NCBI GenBank assembly: GCA_964539395.1
Contig: CAZIIU010000016.1
Span: forward strand, 6,388-70,387
Reading direction: 5' to 3'
Length of the DNA stretch: 64,000 nucleotides
Source: M55B112 sp964539395
GTDB taxonomy: Bacteria; Bacteroidota; Bacteroidia; Bacteroidales; GCA-2748055
The translations under genes and the position numbers were made by a program. Below the pieces are notes generated by a model. The model was not told the DNA's origin. It saw only the letters and a list, made by a program, of their open reading frames with translations, and ran no database searches. Positions 1-8,818 of the stretch are shown here, in pieces. Each line of letters opens with the position of its first letter. Within the stretch, counting starts at the first letter, position 1.

Positions 1-1
1 T

Positions 2-217
2 ATCGGGGGAGCGCGACGCAGAGCCTATGGTGCAGGCGGCAGAAGGGGTAGCAGCCTTCCACTCTGGATTGCTCTCGGCATGCTATCCGGATCGCGCAGC
101 AGCGGCAGCTTTGGTAACTTCTCCTCCGGCAGCGGCAGCTTCGGAGGCGGTTTCGGAGGTTTTACCGGCGGCGGGGGTGGATCTTTCGGCGGTGGCGGTG
201 CCGGCGGGAGATGGTAA
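2..217 (+). CDS. TPM-domain (YgcG-like) protein, C-terminal fragment
   Basis: Frame 2 is open from the left edge to a TAA at 215-217. Residues run from an Arg/Gly-rich stretch through a short hydrophobic segment (LPLWIALGML) into a Ser/Gly/Phe-rich tail ending in GGGGAGGRW. A single transmembrane segment followed by an FGGG-type low-complexity tail ending GGxGAxGxW is the usual end of TPM-domain (TLP18.3/Psb32/MOLO-1, YgcG-like) membrane proteins, which are envelope proteins of unclear role. The TPM domain itself lies outside the window, so the assignment rests on the tail alone. The competing ATG-initiated frame at 27-230 is Ala/Val-rich and is the frame shadow of this Gly-rich tail. Confidence 0.75.
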   Translation: MGGARRRAYGAGGRRGSSLPLWIALGMLSGSRSSGSFGNFSSGSGSFGGGFGGFTGGGGGSFGGGGAGGRW

Positions 218-539
218 AAAAGGAATTTAAGTGCCAGGTAATAGTTCAGTTGACCGGAGAAAATCACTGTTCGCAGATACCGAAAGAGATCTAAACCAAG
301 GGTGTGAGTTTAATTCAGAAACTATTCGCTGGTCCGTGAAGATAAAAACAGAGCATATCATTTCGAGAAACGGCAGATACACTTGGTTGTCTGAATTATT
401 CTTGCAGCTTCTTACCGGATTCAGGTTCGCCGTGGACAGCTGTACTCCTCTAAATCCCTGTTATCATTGGTTTTCTTTTTTAAGAGGTTCCTCCTCCAAT
501 GCTGAAGGCCAAAGATACCTGACTGAGGATTTCAACCGG
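218..539. other. region without a clear gene
   Basis: About 320 bases between the TPM-protein tail and the probable start of the CapA-like gene. A frame is open from a GTG at 231 in phase with the CapA gene, but its translation looks like chance: no signal peptide, no recognisable domain, and mixed composition. I see no strong promoter, tRNA or repeat. Confidence 0.5.
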
Positions 540-1664
540 GTGAGATTCTCATCTTTCACCTGTTCATTAAATAGGTTCAGCAGAAACAGACTCGCTGTAT
601 TGTTCCTGCTCTTTTCCATCCTTCCTGCTTCAGCACAGCAGACCAGGCAACTTACCCTGCTGTTTGCAGGTGATATTATGGGACACGACACGCAGATTGA
701 GTCTGCAAGGCGCATGGGCAACGGTGTATTCGACTATACCTCCTGCTTCCGTTATATTGCACCTATGGTTACTGCAGCCGATATCGCGGTCGGCAACCTG
801 GAGGTAACCCTGGCCGGACCGCCCTACAAAGGATATCCGCAGTTTTCAAGTCCGGATGCATTGGCTGAAGCGATCAGGACCGCCGGATTTGATATCCTCG
901 TGCAGGCCAACAATCACGCGGTCGACCGCGGAAAGGAAGGATTGGAACGAACGCTGTGTGTACTTGATTCACTCGGACTTGTACGCAGCGGAGTGTTTAA
1001 GGACGATCTGGAAAGGAGGGTTCGCTACCCACTGATTGTAGAGAAAAATGGTGTGAGACTGGCACTGTTGAATTATACTTACAGCACCAACGGAATCGGG
1101 GTCGCTCCACCCAATATAGTGAACATGATCGACACCGCCATCATCCTTCAGGATCTGCAGAAAGCTGCCACGGCAGAACCCGATTTCACCATCGCGCTTA
1201 TGCATTGGGGAACGGAGTATCAACTCATGGAAAGCAGTGCCCAGCAACAACTGGCCCGCTTTCTTTTTCACAACGGTACCGATGCAATCATTGGCTCCCA
1301 TCCACACGTCGTACAACCCATCAGGGAACTGGAAGGGAAGTTGGTGGTTTACTCTTTGGGAAATATGATCAGCAACCAGCGTAACCGGTATACCGATGGA
1401 GGAATACTCTTTCAGATGACGCTGCAAAAGAGAGATTCTACAACGGTGACCAGTTACGGATACACCCCTGTTTGGGTCCATAAGCGAAAAACTATAAAGG
1501 GAACAGACTTTTGCCTGGTTCCGGCTGCAGTTGATACGATGCGATACAACGATTTGGGTATCAATGCTGAGGATGCAAAAACGATGCAGCTCTTTCTACA
1601 GGATACACGAAAAAATCTGCAGGGGATCCCCGAAATTGAACCTTCTAATCTTCAAATTGAATAG
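540..1664 (+). CDS. CapA-family (PGA_cap) metallophosphatase-like protein, secreted
   Basis: CapA-family proteins share a calcineurin-like metallophosphoesterase fold and are named for poly-gamma-glutamate capsule anchoring; many homologues have no known substrate. The family motifs appear in order: FAGDIMGHD, GNLEVTL, QANNHAVDRG, MHWGTEYQ, GSHPHVVQP and VYSLGNM, covering most of the protein. The frame is open from a GTG at 231. I prefer the GTG at 540, because it puts a typical signal peptide (basic RNR, hydrophobic LAVLFLLFSILPASA, then QQ) at the N-terminus; no in-frame ATG precedes the first motif. The product is about 374 residues, periplasmic or exported. A second CapA homologue lies at 4368-5678. 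Exact role unknown. Confidence 0.8.
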   Translation: MRFSSFTCSLNRFSRNRLAVLFLLFSILPASAQQTRQLTLLFAGDIMGHDTQIESARRMGNGVFDYTSCFRYIAPMVTAADIAVGNLEVTLAGPPYKGYPQFSSPDALAEAIRTAGFDILVQANNHAVDRGKEGLERTLCVLDSLGLVRSGVFKDDLERRVRYPLIVEKNGVRLALLNYTYSTNGIGVAPPNIVNMIDTAIILQDLQKAATAEPDFTIALMHWGTEYQLMESSAQQQLARFLFHNGTDAIIGSHPHVVQPIRELEGKLVVYSLGNMISNQRNRYTDGGILFQMTLQKRDSTTVTSYGYTPVWVHKRKTIKGTDFCLVPAAVDTMRYNDLGINAEDAKTMQLFLQDTRKNLQGIPEIEPSNLQIE

Positions 1665-1715
1665 ATTTCATATTTGGGGCGATTAAAAAGCATTAAGCCC
1701 CTAACACAAGGCTGA

Positions 1716-2489
1716 TTATTTTGGTACCTCGACCTCGGTGATCTGGTCATCTACAAGGATCCTGCCGCAATACTCACAAACGATAATCTTCTTTCGCGAA
1801 GCAATATCAAGCTGACGTTGAGGCGGGATCTTGTTATAACATCCACCACAGGAATCCCTCTCCACCGGAACAACCGCCAGTCCGTTCCTGGCATTGCTCC
1901 TGATCTTATGGTATGCGGTCTGCAACCTTTCATCGAGAATGGATTTGATATTTTCTTCCCGCAATTCCAGTTGATCCTCCTCCTTTTGAGTCTCGGAAAC
2001 GATGCCTTCAAGCTCCTTTTTCTTCGTGTCGAGATCACTCTTTCTTTCATTCAGCAGGATTGTCGACTCGTTAATAATCTCTGTCTTTTCAGCGATCTGG
2101 GCCTCAAATTCTTTAATCCGCTTTTCACACAACTCCATTTCCAGAGTCTGGAATTCGATCTCCTTCGACAATGAATCATATTCCCTGTTGTTCCTGACAT
2201 TGTCCTGCTGCTCCATATACTTCTTGGTCAAAGCCTCTGCATTGACGATCTCCTGCTTCTTTCCCGCGATCGATTTCTCCAGCGATGCAATATCATCCTG
2301 GTATTTGGAAACCCTGGTTTCCAGACCGGCGATCTCATCCTCCAGATCCTGTACTTCCAGCGGAAGTTCTCCCCGGAGGATCCTGATCTTATCAATGGAT
2401 GTCGCTACCTGCTGCAGTTCGTAAAGTGCACGTAACTTCTCAGCTACAGTCATTTCTACTGTTCCTGTATCTCTCTTTGTATTAGCCAT
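1716..2489 (-). CDS. C4-type zinc ribbon coiled-coil protein (zf-RING_7 / CT398-like)
   Basis: A 257-residue cytoplasmic protein. Residues about 15-195 are highly charged with heptad-like spacing and form a long coiled coil. The C-terminus carries two CxxC knuckles (CGGC and CEYC, about 20 residues apart) that would bind one zinc ion. This is the architecture of the zf-RING_7 family (Helicobacter HP0958, Chlamydia CT398), whose members act as adaptors; no enzymatic activity is known. The start lies 3 bases after the stop of the Nif3-like gene, so the two are almost certainly co-transcribed. A later start at Met13 is possible. Confidence 0.88.
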   Translation of the reverse strand: MANTKRDTGTVEMTVAEKLRALYELQQVATSIDKIRILRGELPLEVQDLEDEIAGLETRVSKYQDDIASLEKSIAGKKQEIVNAEALTKKYMEQQDNVRNNREYDSLSKEIEFQTLEMELCEKRIKEFEAQIAEKTEIINESTILLNERKSDLDTKKKELEGIVSETQKEEDQLELREENIKSILDERLQTAYHKIRSNARNGLAVVPVERDSCGGCYNKIPPQRQLDIASRKKIIVCEYCGRILVDDQITEVEVPK

Positions 2490-2492
2490 TCA

Positions 2493-3596
2493 CTAAAGAT
2501 ATTTTATTGGATTTGTAATTACATCTGATAAATGGACTGCAAATTTAGGGAAATTTTTATTAAGTATGTCATAAAACAACTCCCGTGTATACTGTTCACT
2601 CTCAAAATGCCCGATATCTGCAACAACAATCTTTTTCTCAGCCTCAAAGAACTGATGGTACTTAAAATCGCTGCTTACAAATACATCTGCCCTCTCCGCT
2701 ATTGCTTTTCGTAAAAGATTGCTCCCCGCACCCCCGCAAACCGCAACCCTTTTAATTTGTTTTCCAAGCAGCCCGGAGTGCCTGATTATCCCTGTTCCGA
2801 ACTTCTTCTTTAAAAGTGACAGGAACTCCCTCTCCCCGATTTTTTCATTGAGCTCGCCGATCATTCCCATTCCGACTTCCTGGTATTTATTCTCAAGCGG
2901 GTAAATATCGTAAGCAACCTCCTCATAGGGGTGGGCTGCAAGCATGGCACTGATTACCCTCCCTTTCTCATGGTCGGGGAAGATTGTCTCAATTCGAATC
3001 TCCCGTTCAAAATGCAGTTTTCCTTTCTCCCCGGCGAAGGGGTTTGTCGCCTCGCCCCCCCTGAAACTGCCGGTGCCTTCCAGGTTGTAACTGCAGCTGT
3101 CGTAATTTCCGATCATACCTGCTCCTCCGTCAAAGAGTGCCTGGCGCACCTTTTCGGCATGCGCTTCAGGCACAAAAACAACAAGTTTCTTTAATCGACC
3201 TGCGACCGGTTCCAGGATTCTGCAATTCTTCAGACCGATAACTTCGCATATCTTTCCGTTCACTCCCTGCCGTACCACATCAATATTTGTGTGGGCAGTA
3301 TAAACTGCAATATCATGTCGGATGGCTTTCATTACAGCCCTCTCCACCATTGTCTTTCCTGTTAATGAACTTAGTCCCCCAAAAATGAGCGGATGGTGGG
3401 ATACTACCAGATTTAACCCCTTTTCAATTGCTTCATCCAGTACCTCCTCTGTCACATCAATCGTAACCAGGACACCTGTTATTTCCATCGAAGGATTTCC
3501 AACCTGCAGGCCTGCGTTATCATATGACTCCTGGTACAATAACGGCGCCAACCTTTCCAGCGAAGCTGTTATCTCATTTAGCCTCATCTCTATCAA
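2493..3596 (-). CDS. Nif3-like dinuclear metal centre protein (DUF34, YbgI family)
   Basis: A 367-residue member of the Nif3/YbgI family, toroidal hexamers with a dinuclear metal site. Databases often call it GTP cyclohydrolase 1 type 2 homologue, but its physiological reaction is not settled. Metal-site motifs are visible: DNAGLQVG near residue 25, VSHHPLIFGG near 65, and the C-terminal DIGHFESE. The protein is longer than E. coli YbgI (about 250 residues) because of a middle insertion at about residues 125-240, which in Gram-positive and Bacteroidota homologues is a PII-like domain. Directly upstream of the zinc-ribbon gene, a pairing I recall as common in Bacteroidota. Confidence 0.9.
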   Translation of the reverse strand: MIEMRLNEITASLERLAPLLYQESYDNAGLQVGNPSMEITGVLVTIDVTEEVLDEAIEKGLNLVVSHHPLIFGGLSSLTGKTMVERAVMKAIRHDIAVYTAHTNIDVVRQGVNGKICEVIGLKNCRILEPVAGRLKKLVVFVPEAHAEKVRQALFDGGAGMIGNYDSCSYNLEGTGSFRGGEATNPFAGEKGKLHFEREIRIETIFPDHEKGRVISAMLAAHPYEEVAYDIYPLENKYQEVGMGMIGELNEKIGEREFLSLLKKKFGTGIIRHSGLLGKQIKRVAVCGGAGSNLLRKAIAERADVFVSSDFKYHQFFEAEKKIVVADIGHFESEQYTRELFYDILNKNFPKFAVHLSDVITNPIKYL

Positions 3597-3870
3597 TCTA
3601 TATTTAAGCTGTTTATTTTAAATATGTTACTAATTCCTTATAAGCTCCTGGTACTTGTTGCTTCACACATTATGAATTTTTTAGTGGTGTTCAGCGAGCC
3701 CTCATCAGTGAGCCTTTCACTGCCGGACTGATTACCGGTTTCACCGGACTCATTGCCAGTGCGATTTCGGTCCATGTCATTTTGACTTTGCCCGGTTGAG
3801 CCTTTAGCTCGGCGAAGCCAAAGATCAATATCCAATGATAAGTGGTCCTGTAAAGTGTGGCTTTCTGTCC
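3597..3870. other. intergenic region with four small hairpins
   Basis: 274 bases between merR and the Nif3-like gene, both minus strand. It holds four short perfect inverted repeats with small loops: AGTGA/TCACT at 3707-3721, CCGG/CCGG at 3735-3747, GAGC/GCTC at 3798-3810 and GGC/GCC at 3811-3819. A 65-codon frame on the minus strand (3638-3835) is Ser/Gly/Thr/Asn-rich with no family resemblance, and I do not call it a gene. A small structured RNA or decayed repeat DNA are both possible. Confidence 0.4.
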
Positions 3871-4206
3871 CTACAGTGTCTCTTTTACCTCCAGTAGCAT
3901 TATCTTAATCTGCTCCAGTGATTTAATGATCTCAAAGTTATGTTCTTCTTCATCTTTGTTCTCCTTCATCTTCTTCATAGCCCCCTTTAGAGTCATTCCC
4001 CTTTCTTTAACAAGGTGATAGATGATATGGAAACTGTCAATATCCTGTTGGGTAAAAAGGCGGTTTCCCTTCTTATTCTTCTTGGGTTTAATGATGTCAA
4101 ACTCCTTTTCCCAATAGCGAATCAGGGACGTGTTTACATGAAACATTGATGCAACTTCACCTATAGTATAGTAAAGCTTCTCAACTTTCTGCTCCTTATA
4201 AGGCAT
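3871..4206 (-). CDS. MerR-family transcriptional regulator
   Basis: A 111-residue protein with a MerR-type winged helix-turn-helix at residues about 11-80: YTIGEVASMFHVNTSLIRYW (recognition helix and RYWE), then a wing ending NKKGNRLFTQQDID. The C-terminal third is a Lys/Glu-rich helix suited to dimerisation. No effector domain or cysteine sensor is present, so it is a minimal MerR protein of the short type common in Bacteroidota. Its target cannot be read from the sequence. Neighbours (Nif3 downstream, CapA lipoprotein and M23 peptidases upstream on the same strand) suggest no obvious regulon. Confidence 0.9.
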   Translation of the reverse strand: MPYKEQKVEKLYYTIGEVASMFHVNTSLIRYWEKEFDIIKPKKNKKGNRLFTQQDIDSFHIIYHLVKERGMTLKGAMKKMKENKDEEEHNFEIIKSLEQIKIMLLEVKETL

Positions 4207-4367
4207 GATAATTGGGTATTAGCAAAATAAATAATCCAAATTAAAAAAAAATACTAACGAAATCAACGAATTATCAATTTACTCTCATATTTATTCTTTA
4301 AAAGTCCGGTTTCAGAAGATTCGTGAACATCTGTAAAGCAGGAGCGGGTTTCATGATACTGTCGCAA

Positions 4368-5678
4368 TCAACGGCAACCGATTGTAAGTGTTCCGTCCTC
4401 AGAGATAATCAGGTCATTACCGGGGAAATCGGCAGCAGACAGCTCCCTCAGCAGCTTCACAGCGGTTTTTCCGGCATCGACACGCGGTCCGCCGCTTCCG
4501 GTCTGGTGGATGGGGATCACCTTTCCTCCGATAAACTCACCCTTCCGGTTAGTAAATACTTTTACCATGGGTGCATACCCATTTGGGCCGCTGAGGTTGA
4601 ACCGTGCATAGGTGCAGAAATTGCCAAGGCTGTAGCATATCAGGCGACTGTTATAGAGCTCCATTGCCCTGGTTACATGCGGACCGTGGCCGAATACCAC
4701 ATCGGCTCCTGCATCGACCACTGCATGTGCAAATTTACAGACGTTCCCTCTGTTGTACCCCAGGTAAATTTCATCGGTACAGGGAACATGCTGGTAGTCG
4801 CGCCCCTCTGCCCCTCCATGAAATGAGACGATCACAATGTCGCAAATGGAGTCGAGTCCCCGGACAATTTCTGCTGCACGTTCATAATCTTTCATATCAG
4901 CAGTTCCGATATGTGGAGCAAAAGCTGCAAATCCATATTTCACACCATTTCCTTCAAATGTTACCGAGGGTTTATCAATAAACCCGGCCCAGGCTACACC
5001 GGCGCTGTCGAGCAGCCGGGCCGTGCTTTGCCTTCCCCCGGTACCAAAATCATTTACATGGTTATTGGCAACCCCGAGCAGATTAACCCCGGCATCGAGA
5101 ATGCATCCGAGGTACTCGTCGGGCATTCTGAAAACATAGCAAAACTTCGGATCGCGGCAGTTTTTCGGGGTGCCACCGCTTGAACAGAAAACTCCCTCGA
5201 GGTTACCAAAGGTAACATCGGCCGACCTGAGCAGATCCGCAACGGGAGCAAAAAGCCGCCTACAATCATTATCGGGAGGAAGGTATCCGGGATCGGGATA
5301 ATCGGTGCCCGGCATGATATCTCCGGTACCTATAATGCAGATTGTATCATCAGAAGCGACAGGAGCCTGCCCGATTTCATCAACAGGCAGGATAGCCTGA
5401 CTTTCAGCCGGAATAGAGTCGGAAGAAAAAACGGTGTCTGAAGGAGAGATCGTATCGGTCAAAGGGGGCGGGTCTTGCAGAGGAACTGTATCCGGGGAAA
5501 AGATTGTATCCCTGATTATAGTTTTTTCTGAAGGAGGCCCGAGCGTATCAGGGGAACTTTGCACCGGTTCAGCAATAGGAACAGTCCGTGCAGCCGGGGA
5601 TTGGGATTGCCTTGAAACAAAACATCCATTGAAAATGATCAGTAAAGCAGGGATGAACCACCGGAAGAATTTCCACAT
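4368..5678 (-). CDS. CapA-family lipoprotein (metallophosphatase-like)
   Basis: A 436-residue lipoprotein. The N-terminus has a signal segment ending in a lipobox-like IIFNGC, so Cys19 is probably lipidated. Residues about 25-105 form a Pro/Thr/Ser-rich linker with repeated SPDT/PSDT/SSDS words, likely a spacer. The CapA domain follows: GTGDIMPGTDY, GNLEGVF, VANNHVNDFG, SFHGGAEG, GHGPHV and CYSLGNF. It shares this architecture with the CapA homologue at 540-1664 but is not close to it in sequence. Its start is 2 bases after the stop of the first M23 peptidase gene, pointing to one transcript with the peptidases and a role at the cell wall or envelope. Substrate unknown. Confidence 0.85.
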   Translation of the reverse strand: MWKFFRWFIPALLIIFNGCFVSRQSQSPAARTVPIAEPVQSSPDTLGPPSEKTIIRDTIFSPDTVPLQDPPPLTDTISPSDTVFSSDSIPAESQAILPVDEIGQAPVASDDTICIIGTGDIMPGTDYPDPGYLPPDNDCRRLFAPVADLLRSADVTFGNLEGVFCSSGGTPKNCRDPKFCYVFRMPDEYLGCILDAGVNLLGVANNHVNDFGTGGRQSTARLLDSAGVAWAGFIDKPSVTFEGNGVKYGFAAFAPHIGTADMKDYERAAEIVRGLDSICDIVIVSFHGGAEGRDYQHVPCTDEIYLGYNRGNVCKFAHAVVDAGADVVFGHGPHVTRAMELYNSRLICYSLGNFCTYARFNLSGPNGYAPMVKVFTNRKGEFIGGKVIPIHQTGSGGPRVDAGKTAVKLLRELSAADFPGNDLIISEDGTLTIGCR

Positions 5679-5680
5679 AA

Positions 5681-6658
5681 TCAGTTAATGTCAAACGAAG
5701 GATCGACTGTTGATAGCAGGCTGATCATTTTGTCGTACTCCCCGGGAGAGAGATCGTTTGCATAATAGTTGAACGGATCGACCGGCCTGTCATTAACCCA
5801 AACCTCGTAATGTAAGTGGGGCCTGACGGAGAGTCCGGTGTTGCCAACCAAACCGATTACCTCGCCTCGTTTTACCTGCTGTCCTGCCGATACGAGAACC
5901 TTCTGGCAATGGCCGTAAAGTGTTTTATAACCAAATCCGTGATTAACAAGAATTTTTCTTCCATATCCCCCGGTTGTATATTGTGCCTGCTCAACAACTC
6001 CGTCGGCTGTTGCATATATCTTCGTTCCTGCGGGAGCTGTGAGGTCAATCCCGTCGTGGTGCCTGTATTCATTTAAAATCGGGTGCATGCGCATGCCAAA
6101 TGCGGAACCGAACCGCTTCAGGTCAGCGATGCTGACCGGTTGTATGGATGGCTTTGCTGCCATTCGCTGCTCTTTGGTCCGGGCAAATTCTATCACCTCA
6201 TCAAATGATCTGGATTGTATAACGAGCTGGCGGGAGATTCTGTCGAATTTAGTATAGGCAGCAATCAATAGTTCAGATTCAGGCTTGTTTAAAAGATCCC
6301 TGTATAACATGGAACCTCCCGTCCCTGCCTCTCTCTTGGTCGATGGAACCGGATCAACTTCAAAGAATACCCTGTAGAGATGATCGTCGTTGTGGGCAAT
6401 TCTTTCCAATAAATCCTCGTAATTGATCATGCTCCAGTTGAGCAACTTCAACTCATATGAAATCTGCTCCCTTTCAGCGAGAAGCTTCTTATACTTGGGA
6501 CTCTGTACTACATCCTCACTGATCATAGATATAGTAACCAGTAGAATCACCACCAGAGCAGTGAATCTTAGGAATCCAAGAAACTGCTCCTTCCGGGTGT
6601 TCACGACCTTTTCAAACTGCAGCGTAGCGGGATTAAGGTAATACTTTGCCATTGTCAT
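5681..6658 (-). CDS. M23 family metallopeptidase, membrane anchored (copy 1)
   Basis: About 325 residues. The N-terminus is a short cytoplasmic segment (KYYLNPATLQFEKV), then one transmembrane helix (about 29-48), a helical periplasmic stretch, and a C-terminal LytM/M23 domain (about 190-300). Zinc ligands are intact: HDGID (H and D), the active-site LYGHC and HLHYE, so it should be an active peptidoglycan endopeptidase. The segment DPVPSTKREAGTGG before the domain recurs in copy 3. Start may be the first ATG (6658) or the second (6652, MAKYYL). Last of three tandem paralogues on the minus strand, followed closely by the CapA lipoprotein. Confidence 0.92.
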   Translation of the reverse strand: MTMAKYYLNPATLQFEKVVNTRKEQFLGFLRFTALVVILLVTISMISEDVVQSPKYKKLLAEREQISYELKLLNWSMINYEDLLERIAHNDDHLYRVFFEVDPVPSTKREAGTGGSMLYRDLLNKPESELLIAAYTKFDRISRQLVIQSRSFDEVIEFARTKEQRMAAKPSIQPVSIADLKRFGSAFGMRMHPILNEYRHHDGIDLTAPAGTKIYATADGVVEQAQYTTGGYGRKILVNHGFGYKTLYGHCQKVLVSAGQQVKRGEVIGLVGNTGLSVRPHLHYEVWVNDRPVDPFNYYANDLSPGEYDKMISLLSTVDPSFDIN

Positions 6659-6678
6659 GCAATATAATAAAATAACTA

Positions 6679-7641
6679 TTAATCAAATGACTGTCCCGAG
6701 TTTTTTGAAATCATAATCATCCTGTGATATTCCTCTGGATTCAGCTCAAGGAAGAAAAAGTTTACCGGGTTAACCGGTTCTCCATTGAACAGTACCTCGT
6801 AGTGCAGGTGTGGTCCGGCCGAAAGACCAGAGCTACCTACGGTTCCGATAATATCTCCCCTTCTCACTGCCCCTCCCTGCCGTACATCAATGTCATGAAG
6901 ATGGGCATAGACGGTCTTTAAGCCATAACCATGGCTGATCACAATCCTGTTTCCCGATCCCCGTCTGGACCTGACAATTTGCTCAATGGTGCCATCGCCG
7001 GTAGCGTATACCGGAGTTCCAATTGGTGCGGTGTAATCCATTCCCTGGTGAAACTTAATGATCTTATAGATCGGATGCATCCGGTACCCGTAACCTGAAG
7101 CTGTACGGGTAAGATCATTATTTTCAACAGGTTGAATCGCAGGAATATACTTTAGCATCTCAGACTTATCCTCACTTTTTATCCTCAATATATCATAGTC
7201 GAGTTTCTCATGTCTGGTTTTCTTTAGCAGCGAATCGAGTCTGAAGGCACTAAACATTACAAGTTGCCTGTCGGAAAATTCCTTCAGATGATGATACGGA
7301 ATAAAGCCGGATTCCTCAATATCGGATATTGCAGGTTCTGTTTCAAAGATTAGTCTGAAAATATTTTCATCGGTCTGCTTGATTTCGTTGAATACTGTAT
7401 CGATCATAGTCTTCCTGTCCTGCAATACCTGGTATTGCCTTCTCAGTTCCTCGTTTTCAGCGCGTACCATGCGCTCGTTCGGACTGTCAAACAGAACGAG
7501 ATAAAGGACATTCAGTATTAAAGCGGTAAACAGGGCGGCAAAAATATATGCAATAACGCGCCAGACACGTGCTGAAAAACTGTTGTCGAGCTTGTCAAAA
7601 TTGAGGTCTTCAGGATTAAATCGATACTGTGAATTCACCAA
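6679..7641 (-). CDS. M23 family metallopeptidase, membrane anchored (copy 2)
   Basis: 320 residues with the same layout as its neighbours: cytoplasmic N-terminal motif QYRFNPEDLNFDKL, one transmembrane helix (about 29-51), a periplasmic helical segment and an M23 domain from about residue 185. Catalytic zinc ligands are kept (HQGMD, VYAHLHD, HLHYE). The segment before the peptidase domain differs from the other two copies (EESGF in place of REAGTGG), so it may recognise a different partner. The three copies follow one another within 20-51 bases and probably form one operon. Confidence 0.92.
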   Translation of the reverse strand: MVNSQYRFNPEDLNFDKLDNSFSARVWRVIAYIFAALFTALILNVLYLVLFDSPNERMVRAENEELRRQYQVLQDRKTMIDTVFNEIKQTDENIFRLIFETEPAISDIEESGFIPYHHLKEFSDRQLVMFSAFRLDSLLKKTRHEKLDYDILRIKSEDKSEMLKYIPAIQPVENNDLTRTASGYGYRMHPIYKIIKFHQGMDYTAPIGTPVYATGDGTIEQIVRSRRGSGNRIVISHGYGLKTVYAHLHDIDVRQGGAVRRGDIIGTVGSSGLSAGPHLHYEVLFNGEPVNPVNFFFLELNPEEYHRMIMISKNSGQSFD

Positions 7642-7692
7642 CTAAGAATTTTTTGGTGAAAATAAGAAAAAAAGTTGTTTGGGATAAAAAAG

Positions 7693-8658
7693 TTATTCAG
7701 AAGTGGCCCGTTTCTTTAGTATTTCATACTCCTCCGGAGTAATATCCTCATAGAAATGAAACATGGGATTCAGCGCTATACCATTTTGTGTTATCTCGTA
7801 ATGCAGGTGTGGTCCGGTAGATCTTCCGCTGCTTCCCAGGGTACCGATCACCTGCCCGCGCCTTACAGTGTCGCCATGTTTCACCATGATATCCTGAAGA
7901 TGCGCATAACGGCTGGTATAGCCAAACCCGTGATCGATCAGAACCTCATTGCCATAGCCATAGCGACTTATTTCAATCAGTTTTACAACTCCGTCGCCTG
8001 TAGCATGAACCTGCAGGCCATGTTGTCCGGCAAGGTCAATACCGCTGTGAACCCTGCGCTGCTTTGTAAATGGATCAATCCTGTAGCCGAACGTGGAGGT
8101 GAGCCAGTACTGATCGGCTGGTGACAAAGGGTTAATCAGCGGTTTGGAGGCAAGTACCTGTTGGCTGGTTATCGCAGCCTCTTCCAGGTCATCAAAGGAG
8201 CTTGACTGTATGCGTGCTTTAATCATCAGCTTATCAACCTTTTCAAAAACCTCAATGACCATATCCGGATCGGAGATCGACTGGAGCGCAGTATGCATCA
8301 CTGCACCACCAGTACCTGCTTCCCTGATTGAGCGCGGAATGGGATCCATACCAAAAACCGATCTGTAGAGGCGGTCATCCTTTCGATTAAACTCAGAAAG
8401 CAGCTGCTCATTATGTGCCAGCTCCTCGTTCAATGCCTGATACTCCTGGCGAAGACTGTAATTGATCTGTTCATAATATGCAAGCCGGGGTGATTTCGCA
8501 TGACTGTCGTATAAAACCCTCATGCCCACAGCTATACCGATCAGCAGAACACATATAAAAAAACCCAGGAAAAGCCGTTTTTTTGGGGCCAGTTTTACCT
8601 CTTCATAGCGAAGTGTTTCAGGATTAATTCTGTATTTTCGACCAATCATGCTCAACAT
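7693..8658 (-). CDS. M23 family metallopeptidase, membrane anchored (copy 3)
   Basis: 321 residues; first of the three tandem copies and divergent from alaS. Cytoplasmic motif KYRINPETLRYEEV, transmembrane helix about 30-48, helical periplasmic region, the linker DPIPRSIREAGTGG, then an M23 domain with all ligands (HSGID, YAHLQD, HLHYE). Start 8658 gives MLSMIGRKY; the internal Met at 8649 is equally plausible. Predicted peptidoglycan hydrolase acting from the inner membrane; M23 proteins of this type serve in growth or division, but which one cannot be read here. Confidence 0.92.
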   Translation of the reverse strand: MLSMIGRKYRINPETLRYEEVKLAPKKRLFLGFFICVLLIGIAVGMRVLYDSHAKSPRLAYYEQINYSLRQEYQALNEELAHNEQLLSEFNRKDDRLYRSVFGMDPIPRSIREAGTGGAVMHTALQSISDPDMVIEVFEKVDKLMIKARIQSSSFDDLEEAAITSQQVLASKPLINPLSPADQYWLTSTFGYRIDPFTKQRRVHSGIDLAGQHGLQVHATGDGVVKLIEISRYGYGNEVLIDHGFGYTSRYAHLQDIMVKHGDTVRRGQVIGTLGSSGRSTGPHLHYEITQNGIALNPMFHFYEDITPEEYEILKKRATSE

Positions 8659-8818
8659 TCTGAGGCTAAAAGTAAAAAATGCTTTGAAAAATCACAATAA
8701 TAAACGAAAAAATTTATTTTTGCCACACTCTTTCCGCAAGTATAAATTCCATGCAGCAATTATACGTAACTTGCAGAAAAAGGTTATAATTTTCAAAATC
8801 TGATCATATTTTTCACAC

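Noticed and set aside
27..230. ATG-started 67-codon frame at the left edge
   Set aside because: It is the frame shadow of a Gly-rich TPM-protein tail in frame 2, which has the family-like ending and reaches the window edge.
231..539. N-terminal extension of the first CapA gene from GTG 231
   Set aside because: Translation has no signal peptide or domain; a good signal peptide starts after GTG 540.
1676..1701. Terminator GGGGC/GCCCC after the first CapA gene
   Set aside because: Five-bp stem with a 16-base loop and no T-run; may be chance.
3638..3835. 65-codon minus-strand frame between merR and nif3
   Set aside because: Ser/Gly/Thr/Asn-rich with no family resemblance and full of small hairpins; treated as non-coding.
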